From JANMJD01 sp963847945 (GTDB lineage: Bacteria; Actinomycetota; Acidimicrobiia; Acidimicrobiales; Ilumatobacteraceae): a stretch of DNA of 64,000 nucleotides. The translations under genes were made by a program, and so were the position numbers. The notes beneath the pieces were generated by a model. The model did no database searches, was not told where the DNA came from, and worked only from the letters and a program-made list of their open reading frames with translations. Location: NCBI GenBank assembly GCA_963847945.1, contig CAWKBX010000020.1, forward strand, positions 620,001-684,000. Direction: 5' to 3'. This document shows, one piece after another, positions 9,301 to 16,498 of this stretch. Positions within the stretch are counted from its first letter, which is position 1. The number at the start of each line of letters is the position of its first letter.

Positions 9301-10433
9301 TCACGTACACCTTTGAGATCGTCAACACGGGCGCCACCACGCTCGACGGCGTGCAACTCGTCGATCCGAAGATCACGGGCCCCTACACCTGCGCCCTCGA
9401 CACGATCCCGACGACCGACATCACCCTGCCGGCGTCCATCCTGACCGGTCAGGCGGTCACCTGCACGGCGACGTACGTGGTGACCGACGCGGACGTGACC
9501 GCCGGACAGGTGGCCAACACGGCGGTCGTGACATCGGTCGGAAATCCCGACGTCAGCGACACCGCACTGGTGACGATGACCGACCTCCCGGACCTGACGA
9601 TCGTCAAGTCAGCCGATCAACCGGGCCCGTTCGTCGTCGGCACGACGGCGACGTTCACCATCACGGCGCAGAACACCGGCAACGTTCCCCTCGCCTCGTT
9701 GACCCTGGTCGATCCAACGGCGACGCTCGGTGCGTGCACGCCCGCCCAGCCCGCCACCCTGGCTCCCGGCGCGACCATGACGTGCCCGGCGAGCCACGCC
9801 ATCACCGCTGCCGACGGTAGGGCCGGCACCTACGAGAACGTCGTGACGGGCACCGCCGTCCCGCGCCAGGGTGTGCCGATCACTCGTTCGGCCTCGGCAA
9901 GGGTGCCGACGGCGCCGCTGCCCTTCGACCTCGTCATCGACAAGCAACTGGTCGCCGCCGCGCCGAGTGGCGGCGAGGTCGCCTGGACGATCACGGTGTC
10001 GAACACCGGCCCGGGCACGGCCGAGAACATCGTCGTGGTCGACACCTTGCCGTCCTCCGTCGAGTACGTGTCGTCGGCCGGGAACGAGTGGTCCTGCACG
10101 ATCTCGCCGGCGACGCTGACCTGCGCCCATCCGGGCGCGGTGCCGGGCGGAACCACGCTCCCGACTATCACGGTGGTCACCAGGGTCGTTGCCCCGGCCG
10201 GGGCGACGGTCACCAACGAGGCGAGGGTGAGCGCATCCGTCCCCGATTCGAGACTCGACAACAACTCGGACTCCGCCTCGTTCACCGTCCTCGCCGACCC
10301 GGTGTCCGCGCCCCCCGAGTTGCCTCCCACCGGCAGCGAGGCGCCGTGGGTGGTGCGCATCGGTGTCTGGATGATCGCCGCCGGCGCAGGAATGCTGCTC
10401 CTCGGACGTTCCCGTCGAATCACCACCCGCTGA
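6303..10433 (+). CDS. LPPTG-anchored surface protein with nine DUF11-like repeats
   Basis: A 1376-residue secreted protein (numbered from GTG 6303; GTG 6237 would add 22 residues). A basic N-terminus and hydrophobic helix end at GALPAGA, a likely signal-peptidase site. A globular head (about 50-200) and a SpaA/prealbumin-like module (about 205-290) precede about nine DUF11-like beta-sandwich repeats, each opening with a pattern such as DLAITK, TLDKSAD or DVTITKS. Two three-repeat blocks (about 7150-7900 and 8900-9700) resemble each other, including a DTNDSDD/DENDSDD acidic linker that could bind calcium. The C-terminus is LPPTGSE, a membrane helix and RSRR, a sortase signal. No sortase gene is in the window. 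A wall-anchored stalk or adhesin is inferred. Confidence 0.88.
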   Translation: MDGLRSSISRRRNAVFGRLRGAGVTTVILGGTLVALPALGALPAGADLVPPTYLGPSFQPTTAPVCTPGFSVLKFTGGTTFGDGAHANEKSSGDPTKEASWTISGAANTLSLSEAKIGGVTASVSEVIISDNGAGEAYSWKYDPNVIPSVGAPLLHTGSAGSTPQIMPMTDNQFLFVCAAPVATMTLVKQIDGGPATVADFPLSASGSPLTNVISGTAAATGTVTPGSHTLSETTTLADPAAYSPAPWTCTNGATSLVVSTESVVSIPGGSNVTCTVTNVYDYSDLAITKTPRTSSVLAGGTVEFDVVVTNLGPTSATNVSWTDTPTGFTGGCTASPPSMSLLELAVGGTVSWVVTCAGATGTSVDNVATLTPATLTENRDPAGDTNDSDDAPLTVASMTLDKSADRTYFTAAGQTIGYTFVIRNTGGSSLSNVALSDPKIVGPYTCATTPGGASVSLPATVPAGEGVTCTASYVTTIADVDANQVPNTAALTATGSPAITDSVTVPLAELSITKVAADPPVDGYVAGSVIDYTITTTNTGGMPLADVTTSDTNGTLGICQIEGVTVTVPASLAIGDVLICHATHLVSQADVDAGTYSNTATASSEQAPQVEASAVVEIARTPAITLTKTVDPAPGGPFTVGDVVDYTLVATNSGTVTLNDVVVGDATDPVGTCAPAIPATLAPSATITCPVQHTITVGDAAAGSYVNTATATGIPVGQDETVTATATATVPTFPTADVTITKSDSVDPVTAGQNLIYTLSVTNAGPNAAADVVVTDAIPAGTSFVSVTGPGCATTTVGAPPVVNGIACTIGGLNASAPAVTITLTVRVDPARTTGLINTANVATSTVEKITLDNADTEPTGVVRNADLGITKTATASSVSPGGSAIFDVVVTNLGPSTATAVDWTDVPAGFDACTVTSGPPQPVASIVPGGSVTWQVTCTGASGLAVTNVSTLTDATLELNGDPLQDENDSDDATLPVADVTLDKTADPTTFTVAGQTITYTFEIVNTGATTLDGVQLVDPKITGPYTCALDTIPTTDITLPASILTGQAVTCTATYVVTDADVTAGQVANTAVVTSVGNPDVSDTALVTMTDLPDLTIVKSADQPGPFVVGTTATFTITAQNTGNVPLASLTLVDPTATLGACTPAQPATLAPGATMTCPASHAITAADGRAGTYENVVTGTAVPRQGVPITRSASARVPTAPLPFDLVIDKQLVAAAPSGGEVAWTITVSNTGPGTAENIVVVDTLPSSVEYVSSAGNEWSCTISPATLTCAHPGAVPGGTTLPTITVVTRVVAPAGATVTNEARVSASVPDSRLDNNSDSASFTVLADPVSAPPELPPTGSEAPWVVRIGVWMIAAGAGMLLLGRSRRITTR

Positions 10434-10434
10434 C

Positions 10435-10469
10435 GGTACCGCAGCCCGACCCGTCGGGTGGGCGGTGCC
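10435..10469. terminator. Hairpin between surface-protein and serine hydrolase genes
   Basis: CCCGA (10445-10449) pairs with TCGGG (10454-10458), and the outer arms GGTACCGC (10435-10442) and GCGGTGCC (10462-10469) pair at seven of eight positions. It lies between two convergent stop codons and probably serves both genes. Confidence 0.65.
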
Positions 10470-10486
10470 TCACCGGACCGGATCGT

Positions 10487-11737
10487 TCAGACGCCCATGG
10501 CGGTGAAGGCGGCGTCTACGTGGCGGCGCAGGTCGTCGGTTTCGTAGGGCGTGTTGCCGGCGGCGACGACGGCCCACGTGATGCCGTCGGGGCGATGGAG
10601 CATCATCGAACGGCTCGATTCGACGGTGCCGGTGTGGCCCCAGGTTCCATCGCCCCAGCACCGTAGGCCAAGGCCGTACCACTGGCCCCAGTTTCCCGAT
10701 GAACCCGGCGGCGGTGCATACATCTGCATCGACATCTCAGGGCTCAGCGGGTGCCAGCCCGGCTTGGACGGGTCGAGGGAATCGACGATCGTGACCAGGT
10801 CGGACGCAGTTGCGATCCACGCCCCGGCCCCGCCGAGAGCTTCCATGTAGTCACGCAGGTCACCCGACACATGACGAACGTCACCGGGCTGCACATCGTG
10901 GGTTTTCGCCGTACGCATGCCGGTAATTCCGAGGGGCTTGAGCAGTTGTTCGTCAACCACGCGCTCGTAGGCCAGCTGCGTGACGTCTTCGATGAGCAGG
11001 CCTAACAGGCAGTAGTTCATGTTGCTGTATTCCGACTGACCCAGACCGTGGCTCAAACCCTCGGTCAGGCCGCGCCGCGCCGCCTCTTCGCAGGAGTACG
11101 CCCCACCACGGAAGAACACCTCGAATCGTTCGGAAAATCCCGAGCGGTGCATCAAGAGCTGACGAACGGTGACCTGCTTCATCTGGTCGCTCGCCAAACC
11201 CACTCCGAGCCGGTCGGCGAGGCGCTGCAACACCGGGTCATCGAGCCCGAGCCTGCCTGCCTCGACCAGCTGGAGCACGACGATCGACGTGATCGTCTTG
11301 GAATTACTCGCGATGCGGAAGCGACTGTCGGGTGTGGCCAAGTCGTCGTAGCCCGTGCTTGTCGGCTCGGCGTAACCGCTGGCGAAGGTATGGATGACCT
11401 GACCGTCTTGAGCGATAGCGATCGAGATCGCCTGGGCGCCGCGCAGGCTCGTCGCCAGCGTGTAGTCGAACAACGAGAAATCGACGTCGGCCATCGGCGG
11501 AGCGGGGCGGGCGGGGACCGTCGGGACAACCAACTCAACGGTCGTGCTCGTTGCGGTCGTCGACGGCGGCGCTTGTGTCGTCGAAGGCCGAGTTCGCGCG
11601 GGCTGCTCGAACGTGGTCGATGGGGCGACCTCGGTGAAGGCGTCGGAACCGGCGACCGACTGATTCAGTAAACCGTCGGCGCGGGTCGCTGCGACGGCCG
11701 CAATTGCGACCGCCGTCAGCGCCGTGAGGGCGCGCAC
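10487..11737 (-). CDS. Exported serine hydrolase, beta-lactamase/D-Ala-D-Ala carboxypeptidase family
   Basis: A 416-residue protein with an N-terminal hydrophobic segment (about 3-20) and a Thr/Pro/Ser-rich linker (about 35-75) before the catalytic domain. SNSKTITS supplies the S-x-x-K nucleophile and base, YSNMNYCLLG the Y-x-N motif, and GHTGTVESS the H-x-G motif in place of KTG. This is the pattern of class C-like esterases and carboxypeptidases. The GTG at 11737 has GGAGG about 12 bases upstream. It is convergent with the surface-protein gene, and a decayed copy lies on that gene's far side. The substrate (peptidoglycan stem peptide or an ester) is unknown. Confidence 0.85.
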   Translation of the reverse strand: MRALTALTAVAIAAVAATRADGLLNQSVAGSDAFTEVAPSTTFEQPARTRPSTTQAPPSTTATSTTVELVVPTVPARPAPPMADVDFSLFDYTLATSLRGAQAISIAIAQDGQVIHTFASGYAEPTSTGYDDLATPDSRFRIASNSKTITSIVVLQLVEAGRLGLDDPVLQRLADRLGVGLASDQMKQVTVRQLLMHRSGFSERFEVFFRGGAYSCEEAARRGLTEGLSHGLGQSEYSNMNYCLLGLLIEDVTQLAYERVVDEQLLKPLGITGMRTAKTHDVQPGDVRHVSGDLRDYMEALGGAGAWIATASDLVTIVDSLDPSKPGWHPLSPEMSMQMYAPPPGSSGNWGQWYGLGLRCWGDGTWGHTGTVESSRSMMLHRPDGITWAVVAAGNTPYETDDLRRHVDAAFTAMGV

Positions 11738-11831
11738 GCCAGACCGAGACCTCCGCGGGATAACCCCATCGTCTCACGCTTGCGAAGCCAACAGGCGGAT
11801 GGTGACACGAATCACAATCCGGTCGACCCGC

Positions 11832-12093
11832 TCAGTCGCCGTAGTGGCAGCGTGCCTGCATGACGACGAGTTGGTCGCCATCGACGGTGTAGACAATTCG
11901 ATGCTCCTCATCGATACGTCTCGACCACCATTCGGCCAAGTCGTGCGACAGCGGCTCTGGCTTTGCCAATCCCATCGAACGGATCGCGTTGGATGCCTTC
12001 CAACAGCCGACTCACGCGCTTCAACATCTTGCGATCAATGGTGGCCCAGTGGACGTAGTCATCTCACGCACCTTCGTGAAACGTCAATCTCAT
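11832..12093 (-). pseudogene. Txe/YoeB-type toxin, broken by a nonsense codon and a frameshift
   Basis: From ATG 12093 the frame reads MRLTFHEGA, then TGA (12066-12064) where the family has Trp, then DDYVHWATIDRKMLKRVSR. An extra A in an AAA run near 12000 shifts the frame; after it GKPEPLSHDLAEWWSRRIDEEHR and ARCHYGD complete the YoeB fold. With both lesions repaired it would be about 86 residues, the normal length of this mRNA-cleaving toxin. The ATG overlaps the stop of the preceding fragment as ATGA, the typical antitoxin-toxin junction. Confidence 0.8.
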
Positions 12094-12170
12094 CCAAGCG
12101 GACTCTCGGGATCGATCAACACGCGCTCGGCGAACCCGGAGCGATCGCCACTCTGCCACTCGTCGAGGGC
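12090..12170 (-). pseudogene. Possible antitoxin C-terminal tail (YefM/Phd-like)
   Basis: This in-frame stretch reads ALDEWQSGDRSGFAERVLIDP and ends at a TGA (12092-12090) that overlaps the toxin ATG. An amphipathic acidic tail ending near a toxin start is what antitoxin C-termini look like, but the segment is short and the family is not certain. It is joined in frame, without a gap, to a fragment of a CaiB-type gene, so the antitoxin's DNA-binding half has been lost. Confidence 0.4.
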
Positions 12171-12300
12171 CCCAGGGGTGCCGTGGAAGTCGGCGGGGCT
12201 GGCGATCATCGTCGTGCCGCCGAACTCGTCGGGGCCCTCGGCCAAGCCACCAAGCAGCACGAAAGTGCGGGTCGTTGATCAGTTCCTCGGCACTCTGCAC
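12171..12300 (-). pseudogene. Partial copy of the neighbouring caiB-type gene
   Basis: The minus strand encodes VQSAEELINDPHFRAA and, after a one-base shift, EFGGTTMIASPADFHGTP. Both match the intact CoA-transferase at 13318-14526 (VQSAEELINDPQFRAA, then DFGGTTMIASPADFHGTP), and the DNA is visibly similar throughout. It is a 130-base duplicated scrap fused in frame to the antitoxin tail. The following 12301-12556 shows nothing I can identify. Confidence 0.75.
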
Positions 12301-12556
12301 GTAACCACCCGCCCAGCGTCCAGCCAACAACGTGCTCGACAACGCATTCGCCCATCTCGCCGACCTACCGCCGATGCACGACGACGGCCAAGCGTTGGCC
12401 GAGTAGGTCGACCGGCTGAGCGGCCACGAGCCGTTCGGCGATCATCGGAGAACCGCTCCACCGTGGTGATCCGGTGAACCGCGAATCACGGGCCAAGCGT
12501 AGGGGCAAACCGGGTGCGTAGGTTCCAACGCTACGAGGCCGGGCGAGACACGACGC

Positions 12557-12991
12557 TCACCTTGCTTCGCAACTTCGGGGCAGACGTGTACAGCCGGGTA
12601 GGCGTCCAATGGTCTTCAGGGCCTTCTCAAGCGACTTCGTATCGGGATTTGAGATGGCAGCCGGGTTGAACGAGTCGGCAACAGGTTCGCTGCGGGATCC
12701 GTCGACTTGACTGAAAGTGGTCGGAGGTAGGGGGGTGAACTGTGATTGCGTCACGACAGGACCCGACGTAGCCGGCCCGGGCGGAGCGGGGCTTCGCGCT
12801 CCCGGCAAGGTTGAGGCTGGCGCGGGCGGCGGCGTTCTCGGGCTGGTCGTGGCGGTAGCGACTGCGACAGGAGCCGCTCCGATGGACGGCTCGCGGCCCG
12901 AGTCTTTCGCTCCACAAGCCGTAGTTGCCGTGAAGATCAGTATGAAGATGCTCCCCCTGACTCGACGGAGACTATAAGTAGAAGGATTCAT
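12557..12991 (-). CDS. Hypothetical small lipoprotein
   Basis: A 144-residue frame starts with basic residues and a hydrophobic stretch (about 12-24) ending in ATTACGAKDS, an acceptable lipobox. A long Pro/Ala/Thr-rich region follows, and a C-terminus with two cysteines. No conserved domain is recognisable. The start overlaps the IS256 remnant by 20 bases, so the frame may owe its promoter or even its N-terminus to the insertion. Low-complexity composition in GC-rich DNA can mimic coding sequence; the signal peptide is the main support. Confidence 0.4.
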   Translation of the reverse strand: MNPSTYSLRRVRGSIFILIFTATTACGAKDSGREPSIGAAPVAVATATTSPRTPPPAPASTLPGARSPAPPGPATSGPVVTQSQFTPLPPTTFSQVDGSRSEPVADSFNPAAISNPDTKSLEKALKTIGRLPGCTRLPRSCEAR

Positions 12992-13320
12992 TCGGTGCTA
13001 CTGATACGCATTTGACGACAGGCGGTCGGTCTCCTGGCTTGGTCGCGGCGGTGCGGCGGCGCAGAACCTCGGCGTGGACTGCGGCGACAAGGGCGGACAT
13101 GTCAGCGTGGCCTTTGACCCGACGGAAGGATCGTTCCGCTTCGAGTATCCCCGCGGCGATCCATCGTTTCTTCATCGTGCCGTCACCCCAGTTCTTGACC
13201 CGACCGGCAGAGGTCTTGATGATCGAGATCATCGACTCAACACAGTTCGTGTTCGTCAGGGTCCGCCGCAACCGGACCGGGACCCGGTGTCCGCCGGCTC
13301 GGACCCGAGCCGCAGACTCA
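12972..13320 (-). mobile_element. IS256-family transposase remnant (C-terminus only)
   Basis: The frame contains LRRTLTNTNCVESMISIIK and later MKKRWIAAGILEAERSFRRVKGH, the conserved C-terminal block of Mutator/IS256 transposases including the last catalytic Glu region. Only about 110 of roughly 400 residues remain, and no terminal inverted repeats are evident. It abuts the 3' end of the CaiB-type gene and may have brought the local rearrangement. Confidence 0.75.
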
Positions 13321-14526
13321 GCCCCGGGGAACAGATCCGCTGGCGCGTAGGGCAGCGATTTTGGCGGGGGGGCGGCCGAGTTCGGCGAGGATCTCGTCGG
13401 TGTGTTGGCCGAGTTCGGGGGCGAGGGAGCGCGGCGCCCAGGGGGTGCCGTGGAAGTCTGCGGGGCTGGCGATCATCGTGGTTCCACCGAAGTCGTCGGG
13501 GACCTCGACGAGCCCACCGGCGGCGCGGAACTGGGGGTCGTTGATGAGTTCTTCGGCGCTTTGCACGGGGGCCCAGAAGAAGTCGGGTTCGGTGGCGAAA
13601 ATCTCGGCCCATTCGTCGAGCGGCTTGGTGGCGAACACCTCGTCGATAATGCTGATCAGGTCTTTCGCGTTCATCGACCGCCCTTGCGGGGTGGCGAACC
13701 GCTCGTCGGTCAGCCACTCCTCGTGGCCCACCACGCGGCACAACGGCGGCCAGTGACGAGCGCCTTCGAGACCGACGATCCAGAACTGGCGGCCGTCGCC
13801 GGCGGTGTAGTTGTTGATCGAGGCGTTGCCGATCGTCGTGCGGTCGCTCGGCGCGGCGATCGCCCCCCAGCCAAGCAGCATGTTGAGGTCGAAGCTGATC
13901 GTGTAGGCACCTTGGCGCAACAGCGACGACGACACCAATTGGCCTTGTCCGGTTCGCTCCCGGGAGAACAGCGCGGCCGAGATCGCCCCGGCGAACTGCA
14001 CGCCGGTCGAATGATCACCCATTCCGCCCCGTTGGAACGGCAGCGGCCCATCCGGCCGCTTGAGTAAATGAGCGATCCCCGATCGGGCCCAGAACGCGGC
14101 GATGTCGTAGGCGGCCCGATCGGCGTCGTCACCCTCGCGTCCATAGCCGGTGATGTGGCCATAGACGAGCCGCGGGTGGAGCGCGCAGATCGTCTCGGCG
14201 TCGAGGCCGAGCCGGGCCAGCGCCCCGATCCGCAGGTTGGTGACGAACACATCGGCCCCGGCGATGAGCTCCAAGGCGACCTCGCGGCCCTCGTCGGTAG
14301 CGAGATCGAGCATGATCGAACGCTTCGAGCGGTTGTCCATCTCGAACACCGGGTTGTTGGGCATATCGGCCCCGAACATCGTGCGGAACGTCCGCGCCGG
14401 GTCACCCTCGGGCGGCTCGATCTTGACGACGTCGGCGCCCCAATCGGCCAGCACCCCAGCGGCGGCCGGCCCGGCGACCCACACCCCGATCTCCACGACG
14501 CGCACGCCCTCCATCGGTCCGGCCAT
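13318..14526 (-). CDS. CaiB/BaiF family CoA-transferase
   Basis: A 402-residue family III CoA-transferase, normal length. MEGVRVVEIGVWVAGP opens it, followed by LADWGADVVKIEPPEGDPAR, LDLATDEGREV and VFVTNLR. The family's catalytic Asp is expected around residue 160-170, near GMGDHSTGVQFAGAISAALF. These enzymes swap CoA between a thioester and a free acid. Its ATG overlaps the stop of the thioesterase gene (TGATG), so SDR, thioesterase and transferase form one translationally coupled operon for acyl-CoA metabolism; the substrate is unknown. The end is next to an IS256 remnant, and a fragment copy lies at 12171-12300. Confidence 0.88.
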   Translation of the reverse strand: MAGPMEGVRVVEIGVWVAGPAAAGVLADWGADVVKIEPPEGDPARTFRTMFGADMPNNPVFEMDNRSKRSIMLDLATDEGREVALELIAGADVFVTNLRIGALARLGLDAETICALHPRLVYGHITGYGREGDDADRAAYDIAAFWARSGIAHLLKRPDGPLPFQRGGMGDHSTGVQFAGAISAALFSRERTGQGQLVSSSLLRQGAYTISFDLNMLLGWGAIAAPSDRTTIGNASINNYTAGDGRQFWIVGLEGARHWPPLCRVVGHEEWLTDERFATPQGRSMNAKDLISIIDEVFATKPLDEWAEIFATEPDFFWAPVQSAEELINDPQFRAAGGLVEVPDDFGGTTMIASPADFHGTPWAPRSLAPELGQHTDEILAELGRPPAKIAALRASGSVPRG

Positions 14527-15365
14527 CAGGACTCCTTCCGGTCGGCGGCCTCGCGCACGAGGACCTCTTGGGCGACGGTGGCGATGTGGCCACCGCCCTC
14601 ATCGAAAATATGTCCGACCGACAGGCCGCGTCCGCCCACGTAGGTATGGCAGCTGAAGTCGTGCAAATGCCAGCGGTCGGAACGAAACGGCCGGTGGAAC
14701 CACACGGCATGGTCGAGGCTGGCGGTAAACCGGTCGATCTCGTTGCCCCAACGATCGATCCCCAACCGCGGGTGAGCGCGCACCACCGAGTCGGTCGGCA
14801 GGTCGTCGGAGATGTACGCCAGGCTGCAGCGATGGAGCAGCGGGTCGTCGCCGAGCGCCTCGGTTGCCCGAAACCAGCACAGCACCCGCCCCGCTCCGAG
14901 CGGTGACGCCGGGGTGTCGGCTTCCGGAATGAACCGCCGATCGAACGACGCACTCCACGAATCGTCGGCCAGGTCGGCGGGACGAGGAATACCTTCCGGC
15001 GGCCGAATGGTGGTCAGGTCGAGCGCCGGTTCGTCACGTTGGAACGAGGCTTCGAGGTTGAGAATCGCGCCGATGGCCTGCCGGGCGACAACCCGGCGGG
15101 TGGCGAAACTGCGGCCGTTGCGGATGCGATCGACCTCGTAGCGGATCGGTTCCTCGGCATCTCCCCGGCGGATGAAATAGGCGCGCACCGAGTGCGGCGA
15201 CAACTCGGCATCGACGGTCAGGGCGGCGGCCCGCAACGCCTGGGCCACGATGTGCCCGCCGAACAGACCACCCCACGGATACTGCGGCCCGGTGCCGACG
15301 AACGTGTCGGCCCCGTGCGGCGACAGGTCGAAGAGCCCTTGGAGGATCACCCCCGAGGGCTTCAC
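14526..15365 (-). CDS. tesB: Acyl-CoA thioesterase II (TesB-like)
   Basis: A 279-residue double-hotdog thioesterase. FVGTGPQYPWGGLFGGHIVAQAL opens the first hotdog, SVRAYFIRRGDAEEPIRYEV continues it, and the second half ends with DHAVWFHRPFRSDRWHL and the Asp/Ser/Gln-type catalytic region. GTG 15365 is chosen because it overlaps the SDR stop codon as GTGA and homology starts at VKPSGVILQ. It hydrolyses acyl-CoAs to free acids. Coupled translation with the flanking SDR and CaiB genes implies a shared pathway. Confidence 0.88.
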   Translation of the reverse strand: MKPSGVILQGLFDLSPHGADTFVGTGPQYPWGGLFGGHIVAQALRAAALTVDAELSPHSVRAYFIRRGDAEEPIRYEVDRIRNGRSFATRRVVARQAIGAILNLEASFQRDEPALDLTTIRPPEGIPRPADLADDSWSASFDRRFIPEADTPASPLGAGRVLCWFRATEALGDDPLLHRCSLAYISDDLPTDSVVRAHPRLGIDRWGNEIDRFTASLDHAVWFHRPFRSDRWHLHDFSCHTYVGGRGLSVGHIFDEGGGHIATVAQEVLVREAADRKES

Positions 15366-16351
15366 GACGGATACCGGAACTGGCGACCGACAAGCCGTTC
15401 CGACAACTCCCACAGCCGTTCGGCGGCGGCCGGATCGACGGCGTAGGCCGACACCTGACCGCTCGCCGAGGCGCCCTCGGGTCGGATGTCGGCGAGCCCA
15501 CAGTCCTCGCAATAACGGCCGCCGACACCGTCGAGTTCGGGGGCTGTTGCCGCCCAAACCGAGGTGGCCGCACCCTGCGGGATGGACTTCCACTGAAACG
15601 CCGGGGCCCCGGAACGCGCATTGGCTTCGGCCGCTGCGGCGAGTCGGTCCTGCAGGAACGCGACGGTCTCGGGGGTCAGATGACGGCCGAGGTCGGTGTG
15701 AATGCCGCCGGGGTGGACCGCCAGGCTGCGTACGCCACTGGCGGCCCAGCGAGCATCGAGACCCACGCTGAACAGGATGTTCGCGGTCTTCGACTGACCG
15801 TACGATGCCCACGGGTTGTACTCGCGGTGCTCGAAGTTGGGGTCGTCGAAGTCGATACCACCCATCGAATGTCCCGCGGAACTGAGATTGATCACCCGGG
15901 ATCCACGGTGCTCGCCGGCGCGCCGCACCGCCGGGGCGAGCAGGTTGGTGAACAGGAAGTGACCGAGATGGTTGGTGCCGAACTGCAGCTCGAAGCCATC
16001 CGCGGTGCGAACGAGTGGCGAGGCCATCACCCCGGCATTGTTGATCAACAGGTCGATCTCTTCGTGATTGGCGAGCACCTCGGCGGCCGCCTGGGCGACG
16101 CTCTGCAACGAGCCGAGATCCAAGGTGACTGAGCTGAGACTCGCCTGCGGATGGGCCGAGCAGATCTGGGCGATCGCCGACGCGGTCTTGTCGGCGTCGC
16201 GCGCCGCGAGGACCACGTGAGCGCCACGGGAAGCCAAGGCCCGAGCTGTTTCCAGTCCCAGACCCCCCGATGCTCCGGTCACGACCGCGGTCTTGCCGCT
16301 CAGGTCGATGTTGGCGAGGACTTCATCGGTGGTTGATTCGGCTCCGGGCAT
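15362..16351 (-). CDS. Short-chain dehydrogenase (retinol dehydrogenase-like SDR)
   Basis: A 329-residue SDR with TGASGGLGLETARALA (nucleotide-binding TGxxxGxG, about 26-41), NNAGVM, a Ser in INLSSAGHS and the catalytic YGQSK. The long form with a WAAT...DGVGGRYCEDC tail is that of the retinol-dehydrogenase/oxidoreductase subgroup. I chose ATG 16351 (MPGAESTTDEV). Frames run upstream of it, but they translate a tandem repeat and have no homology. First gene of a three-gene operon. Confidence 0.85.
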   Translation of the reverse strand: MPGAESTTDEVLANIDLSGKTAVVTGASGGLGLETARALASRGAHVVLAARDADKTASAIAQICSAHPQASLSSVTLDLGSLQSVAQAAAEVLANHEEIDLLINNAGVMASPLVRTADGFELQFGTNHLGHFLFTNLLAPAVRRAGEHRGSRVINLSSAGHSMGGIDFDDPNFEHREYNPWASYGQSKTANILFSVGLDARWAASGVRSLAVHPGGIHTDLGRHLTPETVAFLQDRLAAAAEANARSGAPAFQWKSIPQGAATSVWAATAPELDGVGGRYCEDCGLADIRPEGASASGQVSAYAVDPAAAERLWELSERLVGRQFRYPS

Positions 16352-16403
16352 GGCGAGAGCGTAGGTCGGCTCGGCGTGCACCATCGCTCTCGACGACATC
16401 GCC

Positions 16404-16498
16404 GATCCACCCGTCATCGAGTCATCGATCCACCCGTCATCGAGTCGCCGATCCACCCGTCATCGAGTCGCCGGGTCATCGAGTCGCCGGGTCATCGC
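16404..16498. repeat. Tandem 23-bp repeats upstream of the SDR operon
   Basis: GATCCACCCGTCATCGAGTC occurs at 16404, 16427 and 16450, spaced exactly 23 bases with ATC or GCC linkers. It then continues as two shortened 16-bp units (GCCGGGTCATCGAGTC). It lies between the SDR start and the C-terminus of the hydroxylase gene. Confidence 0.85.

Noticed and set aside
7317..9356. A 679-codon open frame antisense to the surface-protein gene
   Set aside because: It mirrors the repeat gene, is Arg/Gly/Asp-rich and has no domain; long antisense frames are expected in high-GC coding DNA.
12064..12066. UGA in the YoeB gene as a selenocysteine codon
   Set aside because: The family has Trp here, a one-base change from TGG, and the gene carries a second lesion, so it is a nonsense mutation.
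12301..12556. A plus-strand frame (LDNAFAHLADLPPMHDD)
   Set aside because: Short, without a start or family, and flanked by gene debris.
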